This document shows positions 6,948 to 13,240 of a stretch of DNA of 14,629 nt, piece by piece. The translations under genes were made by a program, and so were the position numbers. Numbering within the stretch: the first letter of the stretch is position 1; each line of letters starts with the position of its first letter. The notes beneath the pieces were generated by a model. That model was given only the letters and a program-made list of their open reading frames with translations. It did no database searches and was not told the origin of the DNA. Source of the DNA: Hungateiclostridiaceae bacterium UBA3934 (GTDB lineage: Bacteria; Bacillota; Clostridia; Acetivibrionales; DTU013); the NCBI GenBank assembly GCA_002385815.1, contig DGEE01000094.1, positions 1 through 14,629 on the forward strand, in the 5' to 3' direction.

Positions 6948-8372
6948 TCATTTACCCACACAGAATTGTGAGAAAATCTCGTTTATAACGTCTTCGCTGA
7001 CTGATTCTCCGGTTATCTGCCCGAGGGCATCTGCCCCGTCCCTGATATCGATGGTCACAAAATCCAGCGGTAAGCCACTCGTGTATGCTGATTCTGCCGA
7101 ATCAAGGCTCATGATGGCATCTTCGATGAGCTGCCTGTGGCGCGCATTTGTCAGCAATATCTCACTGTTTGATGATATTTCGCCTTCTGCAGCCAGTTCT
7201 TCTATTTTATCTGCCAGATCATCCATCCCGGTACCGTCGACCATGGAGGCTACCACTACCGGCATTTCCCCGGAATCCCTGATGTGTGCTTTCATTGTTT
7301 CGATCCTCTGGTCATCAGCTATATCTGTCTTGTTTATCATTACTATGGTCTTTTTGTCCCGGGAAGTCTCCATCACTTCCCTGTCTTCGTCGGTTATCCC
7401 AGTCTGGGCATCGAGTACGATGATGACCAGCTCCGCCTCTGCTGCGGCGAGTCTCGCCTTTTCAACTCCTATTGTTTCAACAGGATCGTCGGTGATACGG
7501 ATCCCTGCTGTATCGAGGAACCTGACAGGGATACCCTTTATATTCACATATTCTTCGATTATGTCCCTGGTGGTGCCGGGAATGTCGGTGACGATGGCTT
7601 TGCTGCTCCCCGCCAGGGCGTTGAGAAGTGAGGATTTTCCCGCATTGGGCTTGCCGATGATCGCCGCAGTTATCCCCTCCCGCAGAAGTCTTCCCCTTGC
7701 AAATCCCTGCAGTGTCCTGTGCAGTTCTTCCCTTATTTCGTTGATACCGCTGTGGACCATCTCGCCGGTGATTTCTTCGATGTCTTCTTCCGGATATTCT
7801 ATCGAGGCTTCTATCCCGGCGATGAGTTCTATCATCCTCCTGCGGGCATTTCTGATTTTCTCCGACAGTTTTCCCTGGAGCTGTGCCGCTGCAGCCCGCG
7901 ATCCTTCGTCCGTTTTCGAGTTTATCAGGTCTATCACTGCTTCAGCCTGTGCCAGGTCCATCCTGCCGTTTATAAAGGCGCGTTTGGTAAATTCACCTGC
8001 ATGTGCCGGCCGGGCTCCGTGTCTGAGAACGAGCGAAAGCACCCTGTTGAGCACTACGATCCCGCCGTGGCAGTTTATCTCTATGGTATCCTCGCCGGTA
8101 AATGTATTTGGGGCATCCATCTTTATGAGCAGCACGTCATCTACCATATGTCCGTCGGCAGGGTCTATGATCCTGCCGTGTACTACAGTATGGCTCTTTA
8201 TTTCACTTATTTTTTTCCTGCCTCTGAATATACGTGCCGCAACGCTGGTGGCCTCGGGGCCGCTGATCCTTATTATGCCGATGCCTCCCGTTCCGAAAGG
8301 GGTCGAGATGGCAGCTATGGTCTCAGCGTTTCTGCCCGGCACAGCTGCTGCAGCTTCTGTCCGGTCACACAT
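6948..8372 (-). CDS. mnmE: tRNA modification GTPase MnmE
   Basis: MnmE (TrmE) is a potassium-activated GTPase that dimerises and partners MnmG in modification of tRNA wobble uridine 34. The 474 residues begin with the folate-binding domain (about 17-135; TIAAISTPFGTGGIGIIRISG-like start). A helical domain follows, with an inserted G domain: G1 GKPNAGKS (240-247), switch TDIPGTTRD (262-270), DTAG (287-290) and NKTD (347-350). The protein ends in FCVGK, whose cysteine is a hallmark of the family. The first 15 or so residues are longer than in most homologues, but no better start is visible and AAGGATG precedes the ATG at 8372. A hairpin and a TATAAT lie just upstream, so it may have its own promoter. 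Confidence 0.98.
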   Translation of the reverse strand: MCDRTEAAAAVPGRNAETIAAISTPFGTGGIGIIRISGPEATSVAARIFRGRKKISEIKSHTVVHGRIIDPADGHMVDDVLLIKMDAPNTFTGEDTIEINCHGGIVVLNRVLSLVLRHGARPAHAGEFTKRAFINGRMDLAQAEAVIDLINSKTDEGSRAAAAQLQGKLSEKIRNARRRMIELIAGIEASIEYPEEDIEEITGEMVHSGINEIREELHRTLQGFARGRLLREGITAAIIGKPNAGKSSLLNALAGSSKAIVTDIPGTTRDIIEEYVNIKGIPVRFLDTAGIRITDDPVETIGVEKARLAAAEAELVIIVLDAQTGITDEDREVMETSRDKKTIVMINKTDIADDQRIETMKAHIRDSGEMPVVVASMVDGTGMDDLADKIEELAAEGEISSNSEILLTNARHRQLIEDAIMSLDSAESAYTSGLPLDFVTIDIRDGADALGQITGESVSEDVINEIFSQFCVGK

Positions 8373-8386
8373 TCCACATCATCCTT

Positions 8387-8418
8387 AAACTCAAAAGAGG
8401 ACAATTGGATTGTCCTCT
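8387..8418 (-). terminator. Hairpin between jag and mnmE, possible weak terminator
   Basis: A perfect 10-bp inverted repeat AGAGGACAAT/ATTGTCCTCT (8396-8405 with 8409-8418) has only a 3-base loop. On the minus strand it is followed by TTTGAGTTT, a poor T tract, then the mnmE ribosome binding site. It could be a leaky terminator, an mRNA 5' stabiliser, or a binding site for a dimeric regulator. Confidence 0.5.
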
Positions 8419-8422
8419 GTCT

Positions 8423-8428
8423 ATTATA
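8423..8428 (-). promoter_or_regulatory. Possible mnmE promoter (-10 element only)
   Basis: A perfect TATAAT lies on the minus strand 51 bases upstream of the mnmE start. No convincing -35 element is seen at 16-18 bases (GTATGA at 17). Transcription would begin inside the adjacent hairpin, so the transcript would lose part of its left arm. Confidence 0.3.
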
Positions 8429-8479
8429 CATTGTGAACAGGTCATTCATACAGATCCGCCTTCGGGGAGTATGGGCACA

Positions 8480-9115
8480 TCACCTGTCAGAATAGGCCTG
8501 TTTGAGTGTTATGACGACTTTTCTGTTCGGATCTTCACCTACACTGTATGTTTCTACATATTCATTGTGCTGGAGTGTGGAGTGTATTATCCTTCTCTCA
8601 TAAGGATTCATCGGCTCCAGAGAAACGTTCCTGCGGTACTTCACTACTTTGTCCGCCAGCCTTTTCGCCAGCCTTACGAGGGTTTCCTCTCTCTTCTTCC
8701 TGTAGTTTTCTATGTCTATGGTCAGCCTTTTATATCTGCCGCTTTTCTTATTGACTACCAGGCTTGTCAGATACTGCAGCGCATCCAGTGTTTCGCCGCG
8801 CCTTCCTATGATTATCCCGCTGTCTTTTCCTGATACCTGCAGCAGTATGGAGTCTTCATCCTCATATGATTCAATGTCGACATCCACATTCATCTTCTCG
8901 AAAACACTCTCCAGAAACCGGACTCCTTCTCCGGCCAGGTCCATTTTGAGCCTCACTTCCACCCGCGCCTGTTTGCTGCCTATGCCAAAAAGGCCTTTGG
9001 ACCCTTCCTCCAGCACTGTGACTTCGACGTCCCCGATATCTGCGCCCAACTCTTCCAGTGCCGCATTAACTGCATCTTCGACGGTTTTTCCAGTAGTTTC
9101 TATCACCTTGCTCAT
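8480..9115 (-). CDS. jag: RNA-binding protein Jag/KhpB (EloR)
   Basis: Jag/KhpB is a cytoplasmic RNA-binding protein that forms a partnership with KhpA and affects cell elongation and division in Gram-positive bacteria; it is nearly always next to yidC. The 211 residues show three domains: Jag-N (1-55, with GSKGLFGIGSKQARV at 38-52), a KH type II domain (about 65-140, with the nucleic-acid-binding loop GRRG at 104-107), and R3H (about 145-207, with the R174-to-H178 signature in RRIIH). All key residues are present. The ribosome binding site AAAGGAGGT is strong but ends about 12 bases before the ATG, longer than usual; an in-frame stop between them rules out an earlier start. It follows yidC by 108 bases. 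Confidence 0.96.
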   Translation of the reverse strand: MSKVIETTGKTVEDAVNAALEELGADIGDVEVTVLEEGSKGLFGIGSKQARVEVRLKMDLAGEGVRFLESVFEKMNVDVDIESYEDEDSILLQVSGKDSGIIIGRRGETLDALQYLTSLVVNKKSGRYKRLTIDIENYRKKREETLVRLAKRLADKVVKYRRNVSLEPMNPYERRIIHSTLQHNEYVETYSVGEDPNRKVVITLKQAYSDR

Positions 9116-9223
9116 CTATACCAGCAACCTCCTTTTAGCCGCCATTTTTCAAACAGATCCCCAAAACACACGCTACCGCATTCTAAGTCCTTCGCTTTTA
9201 TGAGATGACGATCCTGATTTGGC

Positions 9224-10360
9224 TTATTTCTTCTTTTTACCGCCTTTTTTCTTTCCGCCTTTTTTTCCGCTTCCCGTTTTGCCTTTTTTCTTTTTTTCTC
9301 CAGATGGCAGCTGTTTTTCAGAAACGGACTCTCCACTATCTATTGTACCATTATTTTCACCGGTTGATTCTTTTTTCTTTGACCCATCGCTGAGCCTGGC
9401 TTTACCGCCGCCGGCTGCCGCCGCAGCTTCTGCCGGTTTGTTCTTGTTAAGCACGAATTTGTTTAAATACAACTGCTGAAAGATTGCGAATACATAGCCT
9501 GTCATCCAGTACAGAATAACACCTGCAGGAAGCCTGAATGAAAACATCAGCGTCATTATGGGGCCGATATACATCATGGAATTGCTTGAACAGCCTGCCG
9601 GTCCGCTTTTCTGGTCGCTGGTGTTTTTCGGCATCGACAGCTTACTTGACAAAAAAGTGGTCACTGTCGCAACGATGACGAGTATGAACAACGGGAGATA
9701 TATCTTCCATTCCGGTCCGAAAATGACATTGGGCTGGAAGGAAGCTACTTCGCCCAGATGCAGACCGAGGAAGCTGCGGAAGTCTATGAGCTCGGATTTT
9801 TCCAGCAATCCGCCTGCTTCTGTCAGCATATCGGGATGCTCGTTGAAGAAACTCAAAGCCCTGATTTCTCTGTGAATACCCCAACTTTTGGTTACTTCTT
9901 CAACGGTCATCGGGATGTTTTCCAGGTGCAGCGCCGAGTTTATGGATGCCTGGGCTTTTGCTGCAGCATTTACGATCCCGTCTATGGCTTCCATGGATTT
10001 TCCAAGCATGAATTTCAATGGCTGTACGATGACCCAGTACAGTGTGAGTATCAGGGGCATCTGTATCAGTAAGGGGAGACAACCTCCGGCAGGGTTGTAG
10101 TTGTGTTCCTGGTAGAGCTTCATAAGCTCCTGATTCATTGCTTCCCTGTCGTCCTTGTACTTTTTCTGGATATCATTTATCAGAGGCTGTATCTCCTGCA
10201 TTTTCATCGTCGACTTGTGCTGTTTTATCGTCAACGGAAGCAATGCAAGCCTGACTATGAATGTGAATATTATTATGGCAAGACCGTAATTCTCAAATGC
10301 AATGTCATAAATGAACTTGAGGAACTTGCCAAGCGGGTAAGCTAAAAAATCAAACGACAT
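9224..10360 (-). CDS. yidC: Membrane protein insertase YidC (Oxa1/SpoIIIJ family)
   Basis: YidC inserts membrane proteins, alone or with the Sec translocon. The 378-residue protein has hydrophobic segments at about 26-44, 97-118, 218-238 and 263-298. The conserved groove arginine is R37, in IVRLALLPL. Between the first and second segments is a charged cytoplasmic hairpin (45-90). A non-hydrophobic loop of about 100 residues (120-217) separates the second and third; the B. subtilis homologues are much shorter here. There is no lipobox, unlike SpoIIIJ. The C-terminal tail (302-378) is very rich in lysine and glycine and probably contacts the ribosome. The weak ribosome binding site AAGGGA is about 12 bases before the ATG; an in-frame stop just upstream fixes this start. 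It sits between yidD and jag as usual. Confidence 0.96.
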   Translation of the reverse strand: MSFDFLAYPLGKFLKFIYDIAFENYGLAIIIFTFIVRLALLPLTIKQHKSTMKMQEIQPLINDIQKKYKDDREAMNQELMKLYQEHNYNPAGGCLPLLIQMPLILTLYWVIVQPLKFMLGKSMEAIDGIVNAAAKAQASINSALHLENIPMTVEEVTKSWGIHREIRALSFFNEHPDMLTEAGGLLEKSELIDFRSFLGLHLGEVASFQPNVIFGPEWKIYLPLFILVIVATVTTFLSSKLSMPKNTSDQKSGPAGCSSNSMMYIGPIMTLMFSFRLPAGVILYWMTGYVFAIFQQLYLNKFVLNKNKPAEAAAAAGGGKARLSDGSKKKESTGENNGTIDSGESVSEKQLPSGEKKKKGKTGSGKKGGKKKGGKKKK

Positions 10361-10504
10361 AACTTACTTGTTCCCTTCATTATTTTTTGTGTATATACAC
10401 ATTCTTTTTTCTTAATATTATAGACCATGAGCCTGCGAAAAGGCTGCAAAATTTCCCTGATGTCGTTCCCAAGCCGCATATCCGCTGTATGACGGCACTG
10501 AGGT

Positions 10505-10726
10505 CTATTTTACAGGGTCATAGCCGCCGGGATGGAAAGGATGGCATTTCAGTATACGCTTTACAGCAAGACAGCTTCCTTTCAGTACGCCATATTTGTC
10601 CAATGCGTCGATGGCATATTGGGAGCATGTAGGGTAAAACCTGCAGCTCCTTTTTGATTTAAGAGGCGATACGTATTTTTGATACAGCCGTATCATTGCT
10701 ATTAAGAGTTTCTTGATCCATCCCAT
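10505..10726 (-). CDS. yidD: Membrane protein insertion efficiency factor YidD
   Basis: YidD is a small membrane-associated protein that improves YidC-dependent insertion. The 73 residues include an N-terminal amphipathic helix (about 3-20) and the family motifs CRFYPTCSQYA (28-38) and CHPFHPGGYDPV (61-72), with all conserved cysteines. Its start overlaps the end of rnpA by 25 bases in another frame. Its ribosome binding site is weak, so translational coupling to rnpA is likely. Confidence 0.96.
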   Translation of the reverse strand: MGWIKKLLIAMIRLYQKYVSPLKSKRSCRFYPTCSQYAIDALDKYGVLKGSCLAVKRILKCHPFHPGGYDPVK

Positions 10727-11067
10727 TTTTCTCTGTCAAATATGCGGGCTCTTTTCAAAAGGTATTTCAATTCCTTCAGGATGTCCGCAAATCTGTATTC
10801 CGTTTCCACTTTCCTTGCCGTTATTACTATATCGAGACCGCCAGTGATAAAAGGTTCATAATATCTGTAGCTCTCCCTGATCAGTCTCTTGACCCTGTTT
10901 CGCGTGACGCTTTTTCCTATCTTTTTGCTTACGCTCACGCCAAGCCTGTTGATTTCCATATTGTTTTTCAGGATATACAGTACCAGATACTTTCCCGGAA
11001 AAAATCTGCCCCTTCTGTAAATACGGGCAAATTCATAGTTTTTCTTCAAACGTTCCGTTTTCTTCAT
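10702..11067 (-). CDS. rnpA: Ribonuclease P protein component
   Basis: RnpA is the protein subunit that helps RNase P RNA bind and cleave the 5' leader of precursor tRNA. The 121 residues contain the N-terminal substrate-groove segment NYEFARIYRRGRF (10-22) and the RNR signature GKSVTRNRVKRLIRE (51-65), with dense positive charge. AAGGAGAAA stands directly before the ATG. It lies 44 bases downstream of rpmH with a terminator between them, so read-through from the rpmH promoter would give less rnpA than rpmH transcript. It overlaps yidD at its 3' end. Confidence 0.98.
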   Translation of the reverse strand: MKKTERLKKNYEFARIYRRGRFFPGKYLVLYILKNNMEINRLGVSVSKKIGKSVTRNRVKRLIRESYRYYEPFITGGLDIVITARKVETEYRFADILKELKYLLKRARIFDREKWDGSRNS

Positions 11068-11084
11068 TTTCTCCTTATTTCCTG

Positions 11085-11111
11085 AAAGAAAAAGACCACA
11101 CTCATGCGGTC
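11085..11111 (-). terminator. rpmH-rnpA attenuating terminator
   Basis: Immediately after the rpmH stop codon, a 7-bp stem (11105-11111 with 11094-11100, one G-U pair) with a 4-base loop is followed on the minus strand by TTTTTCTTT. It has the full form of an intrinsic terminator. The T run ends about 18 bases before the rnpA start, so it probably lowers rnpA expression relative to rpmH. Confidence 0.7.
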
Positions 11112-11246
11112 TTACGCTGAAAGCACTTTTCGTCCCTTTAGTCTGCGTCTTCTCAATACCTTCCTGCCGTTTCGCGTGCTCATTCTCTTTCTGAAGCCAT
11201 GTATTTTGCTTCTCTTTCTCTTTTTTGGCTGGTATGTTCTTAGCAC
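11112..11246 (-). CDS. rpmH: 50S ribosomal protein L34
   Basis: L34 is a small, very basic protein of the large ribosomal subunit. The 44-residue reading frame begins LRTYQPKKRKR and continues through HGFRKRM and RNGRKVLRRRRLKGRKVLSA, the classic L34 sequence. The start codon is GTG at 11244-11246, with GGGGGTG as ribosome binding site 8 bases upstream. It is the first gene of the leftward cluster, next to oriC, as in most bacteria. It has its own strong promoter and a terminator right after its stop codon. Confidence 0.97.
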   Translation of the reverse strand: MLRTYQPKKRKRSKIHGFRKRMSTRNGRKVLRRRRLKGRKVLSA

Positions 11247-11370
11247 AGTTTACACCCCCGTTTCATGCCGCTTTCAAGTGTATCACTTAAAATAAGTATT
11301 TGCTTTTATATATTTCTTTAAACAAAAAATAAACGTGTATAATGTCCCGCAGGACAAATACATCACGCCA

Positions 11371-11400
11371 ATTATATATTAAAACTTTTGATTATGTCAA
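11371..11400 (-). promoter_or_regulatory. rpmH promoter
   Basis: On the minus strand a perfect TTGACA (11395-11400) and perfect TATAAT (11371-11376) are 18 bases apart. The start would be near 11364, giving a leader of about 118 bases. The leader includes a 5-bp hairpin, TGTCC/GGACA, at 11343-11356. This is the strongest promoter sequence in the window, in line with ribosomal protein expression. Confidence 0.75.
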
Positions 11401-11521
11401 GAAACTATTCTCTTTTCGTTGTTTCCGGAATTTTCATCCGAGCAGTTCATACCCCTCTCTATATAATAAAGAAGGGTAACTTTTTCATGTTTTGCTGGCG
11501 GCTTTATCAGAAGTGACAGGC

Positions 11522-11530
11522 TGTGGATAA
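11522..11530 (-). promoter_or_regulatory. DnaA box (TTATCCACA, perfect)
   Basis: TGTGGATAA on the plus strand is the exact complement of the consensus DnaA box. It lies 46 bases upstream of the dnaA -35 element. Confidence 0.85.
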
Positions 11531-11551
11531 TTGAAGATTTCCAGATTTAAT

Positions 11552-11560
11552 TGTGGATAA
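11552..11560 (-). promoter_or_regulatory. DnaA box (TTATCCACA, perfect)
   Basis: This is a second exact box in the same orientation, 30 bases from the first, or about three helical turns. It ends 16 bases before the dnaA -35 element, so DnaA bound here could also control dnaA transcription. Confidence 0.85.
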
Positions 11561-11576
11561 CTGGACCATTTGTTCA

Positions 11577-11605
11577 TTGAATATTGCCCGAAAGTCTGAT
11601 ATATT
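11577..11605 (+). promoter_or_regulatory. Putative dnaA promoter
   Basis: TTGAAT (11577-11582) and TATATT (11600-11605) are 17 bases apart, and the -10 is preceded by TG at the extended -10 position (11597-11598). The start would be near 11612, about 64 bases before the dnaA ATG. The DnaA boxes just upstream suggest autoregulation. Confidence 0.6.
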
Positions 11606-11675
11606 ATTTATGCTCAATAGTGTTCACAAATTTCCTTTTGATCACTGTCATACAACAAAACCTTGGAGGAAAACC

Positions 11676-13010
11676 ATGAATTTGACGTTATCCAGCATCT
11701 GGCCCAGAGTGCTTGATCTCTTAAAAAACGAACTGACTGAAATCAGTTACAACACATGGATCAATACCATCGAACCCATATCCTCCAGTTCGGATACCAT
11801 CGTTCTTGGAGTTCCAACAGATTTTAACAAAGGCATAATCGAATCGAGATATTCAGCTCTTATTTCAAATGCTGTAAAGCAGGTTACTTTAAAGGAATAT
11901 ACCATAAAAATAACGGTGCCTTCCCAGGAGCCGGCATCGCAGATCAAGCATTCGTCTGATGCTTCGGTAAATGAAGAGCTTTATAATTCCATACTGAATC
12001 CAAAATATACTTTTGATACTTTTGTCATAGGCAACGGGAACAGACTGGCGCATGCGGCCGCGGTAGCTGTGGCAGAGGCTCCGGCCCAGGCATACAACCC
12101 GCTTTTCCTGTACGGCGGTGTCGGCCTTGGCAAAACTCATCTCATGCATGCAATAGGTCATTACATACTGAGCCAGAATCCTTCATCGAAAGTGCTGTAT
12201 GTATCTTCTGAAAAGTTTACCAATGATCTGATAAACGCCATTAAAGATGATACAAATGAGGAGTTCAGGACTAAGTACAGGAATATGGATGTTCTGCTCA
12301 TAGACGATATTCAGTTCATAGGCGGTAAAGAGAGGACTCAGGAAGAATTCTTCCATACCTTCAATGCCCTGTACGAAGCAAACAAGCAAATCATCATTTC
12401 CAGCGACCGGCCGCCGAAAGATATCACTACTTTGGAGGACAGGCTCCGCTCAAGATTTGAATGGGGCTTGACTGCAGATATACAGTCGCCGGATTTTGAA
12501 ACCAGGATCGCGATCCTGAAGAAAAAAGCACAGCTGGAAAATATCACGATACCCAATGATGTGCTTGCATTCATCGCTGATAAGGTCGTATCCAATATAC
12601 GTGAACTGGAAGGCGCACTGAACAGGGTCATTGCATATTCGTCTCTGACGGATACTGAAATATCTGTTGATATGTGTGCTGAAGCACTGAAGGAGATCCT
12701 TGCTGCATCGAACAACAAGGTGATCGATACGACTCACATTATAGAATCGGTGTCCAGATACTACGACCTGAGGACTGAAGAGATCCTGTCCCAGAAAAGG
12801 AACAGGAATATCTCCTATCCCAGGCAGATCGCCATGTATCTGTGCCGGGACATAATGGGGCTGTCCCTTCCGAAGATAGGAGAAGAATTTGGTGGGAGAG
12901 ATCATACCACCGTTATACATGCTATTCAGAAAATAGAGGAAGATATGCAGATGAATCCGGAAGTGAAACGCACCATAGAGGAGCTGAAAAGAAATATAAC
13001 CGGCAATTAG
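11676..13010 (+). CDS. dnaA: Chromosomal replication initiator protein DnaA
   Basis: DnaA binds DnaA boxes, oligomerises with ATP and opens the origin. The 444 residues match the B. subtilis length of 446. Domain I covers about 1-80 (self-assembly and helicase loading), and domain II is a short linker (about 81-108). Domain III is an AAA+ ATPase with Walker A GGVGLGKT (147-154), Walker B LLIDD (207-211) and an arginine-rich LEDRLRSRF segment (253-261). Domain IV has the DNA-binding signature GGRDHTTVIHA (406-416). The ATG at 11676 has GGAGGA five bases before it. The frame stays open further upstream to 11553, but that extension has no homology to DnaA and crosses a DnaA box. Boxes lie on both sides of the gene. 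Confidence 0.98.
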   Translation: MNLTLSSIWPRVLDLLKNELTEISYNTWINTIEPISSSSDTIVLGVPTDFNKGIIESRYSALISNAVKQVTLKEYTIKITVPSQEPASQIKHSSDASVNEELYNSILNPKYTFDTFVIGNGNRLAHAAAVAVAEAPAQAYNPLFLYGGVGLGKTHLMHAIGHYILSQNPSSKVLYVSSEKFTNDLINAIKDDTNEEFRTKYRNMDVLLIDDIQFIGGKERTQEEFFHTFNALYEANKQIIISSDRPPKDITTLEDRLRSRFEWGLTADIQSPDFETRIAILKKKAQLENITIPNDVLAFIADKVVSNIRELEGALNRVIAYSSLTDTEISVDMCAEALKEILAASNNKVIDTTHIIESVSRYYDLRTEEILSQKRNRNISYPRQIAMYLCRDIMGLSLPKIGEEFGGRDHTTVIHAIQKIEEDMQMNPEVKRTIEELKRNITGN

Positions 13011-13012
13011 GA

Positions 13013-13043
13013 TTATCCCCAGAAAATGTTGATATGGGGATAA
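13013..13043. repeat. Inverted pair of TTATCCCCA DnaA-box variants
   Basis: TTATCCCCA at 13013-13021 and its exact reverse complement at 13035-13043 are separated by 13 bases. They start 3 bases after the dnaA stop codon. The repeat could fold into a 9-bp hairpin in the dnaA mRNA, but no T run follows, so DnaA binding is a better explanation than termination. Confidence 0.65.
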
Positions 13044-13182
13044 GTTGATGTTGGTAATATGTTGATAACTCAGATTATTTTTTTTCATCCACTTTCAGCA
13101 ACAAATTATCAACACTTTAATCAACAACCGAAAGCCTGATGTTTCAAGGCCTTGCACCAGTTATGCACGGAATCAACAGCAC

Positions 13183-13197
13183 TTACTATTATTACTG
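13183..13197 (+). promoter_or_regulatory. DnaA-trio-like unwinding element
   Basis: TTACTATTATTACTG reads as five successive trinucleotides TTA-CTA-TTA-TTA-CTG. Its complement is a run of 3'-(A/G)A(T/C)-type trios like the B. subtilis DnaA-trio. It lies 13 bases after the TTATGCACG box and runs into A/T-only DNA, the order expected of a basal unwinding element. Confidence 0.6.
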
Positions 13198-13240
13198 AAT
13201 TATTATATTATTATTAAATAAAGACATGGAGGTCATTTTG

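Larger units (their letters stand above)
11247..11675. other. oriC: oriC upstream module (rpmH-dnaA intergenic)
   Basis: This 429-base non-coding stretch separates the divergent rpmH and dnaA genes and matches the incAB position in Bacillus-type origins. It holds two perfect DnaA boxes (11522-11530 and 11552-11560), a weaker box-like GTGTTCACA (11620-11628), the rpmH promoter, the dnaA promoter, and AT-rich DNA at about 11290-11400. A second TATAAT on the plus strand (11462-11467) has no -35 partner. The leftmost 120 bases are the rpmH leader. Confidence 0.8.
13011..13240. other. oriC: oriC downstream module (dnaA-dnaN intergenic)
   Basis: This 230-base gap corresponds to the incC position and is the likely unwinding site. 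It has DnaA-box variants, each one base off consensus: TTATCCCCA (13013-13021), its inverted copy (13035-13043), TTATCAACA reversed (13060-13068) and forward (13106-13114), and TTATGCACG (13161-13169). A 10-bp palindrome CAAGGCCTTG lies at 13145-13154. A DnaA-trio-like run and an almost pure A/T stretch (about 13198-13222) follow, just before the dnaN ribosome binding site. Confidence 0.8.

Noticed and set aside
6952..6960. TTACCCACA, one base from a DnaA box
   Set aside because: It encodes the end of the invariant MnmE FCVGK motif, is isolated, and lies 4.5 kb from the origin modules.
6775..8388. A 537-codon open frame on the plus strand opposite mnmE and the start of mnmG
   Set aside because: It is antisense to two certain genes, and its serine- and isoleucine-rich product is typical of a reverse-frame artefact.
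9232..9300. Low-complexity T-rich tract
   Set aside because: It is simply the lysine-rich coding tail of YidC read on the other strand, not an independent repeat element.
10896..10911. parS-like TGTTTCGCGTGACGCT in rnpA
   Set aside because: It matches parS at only 12 of 16 positions, and it encodes the conserved RnpA signature VTRNRV, which explains the sequence.
11462..11467. A second TATAAT upstream of dnaA on the plus strand
   Set aside because: There is no -35 element at an acceptable distance (CGAGCA at 17 bases), and the promoter at 11577-11605 is better.
11553..11675. Upstream extension of dnaA
   Set aside because: It has no start-associated ribosome binding site, overlaps a DnaA box and the promoter, and ATG 11676 has a strong GGAGGA.
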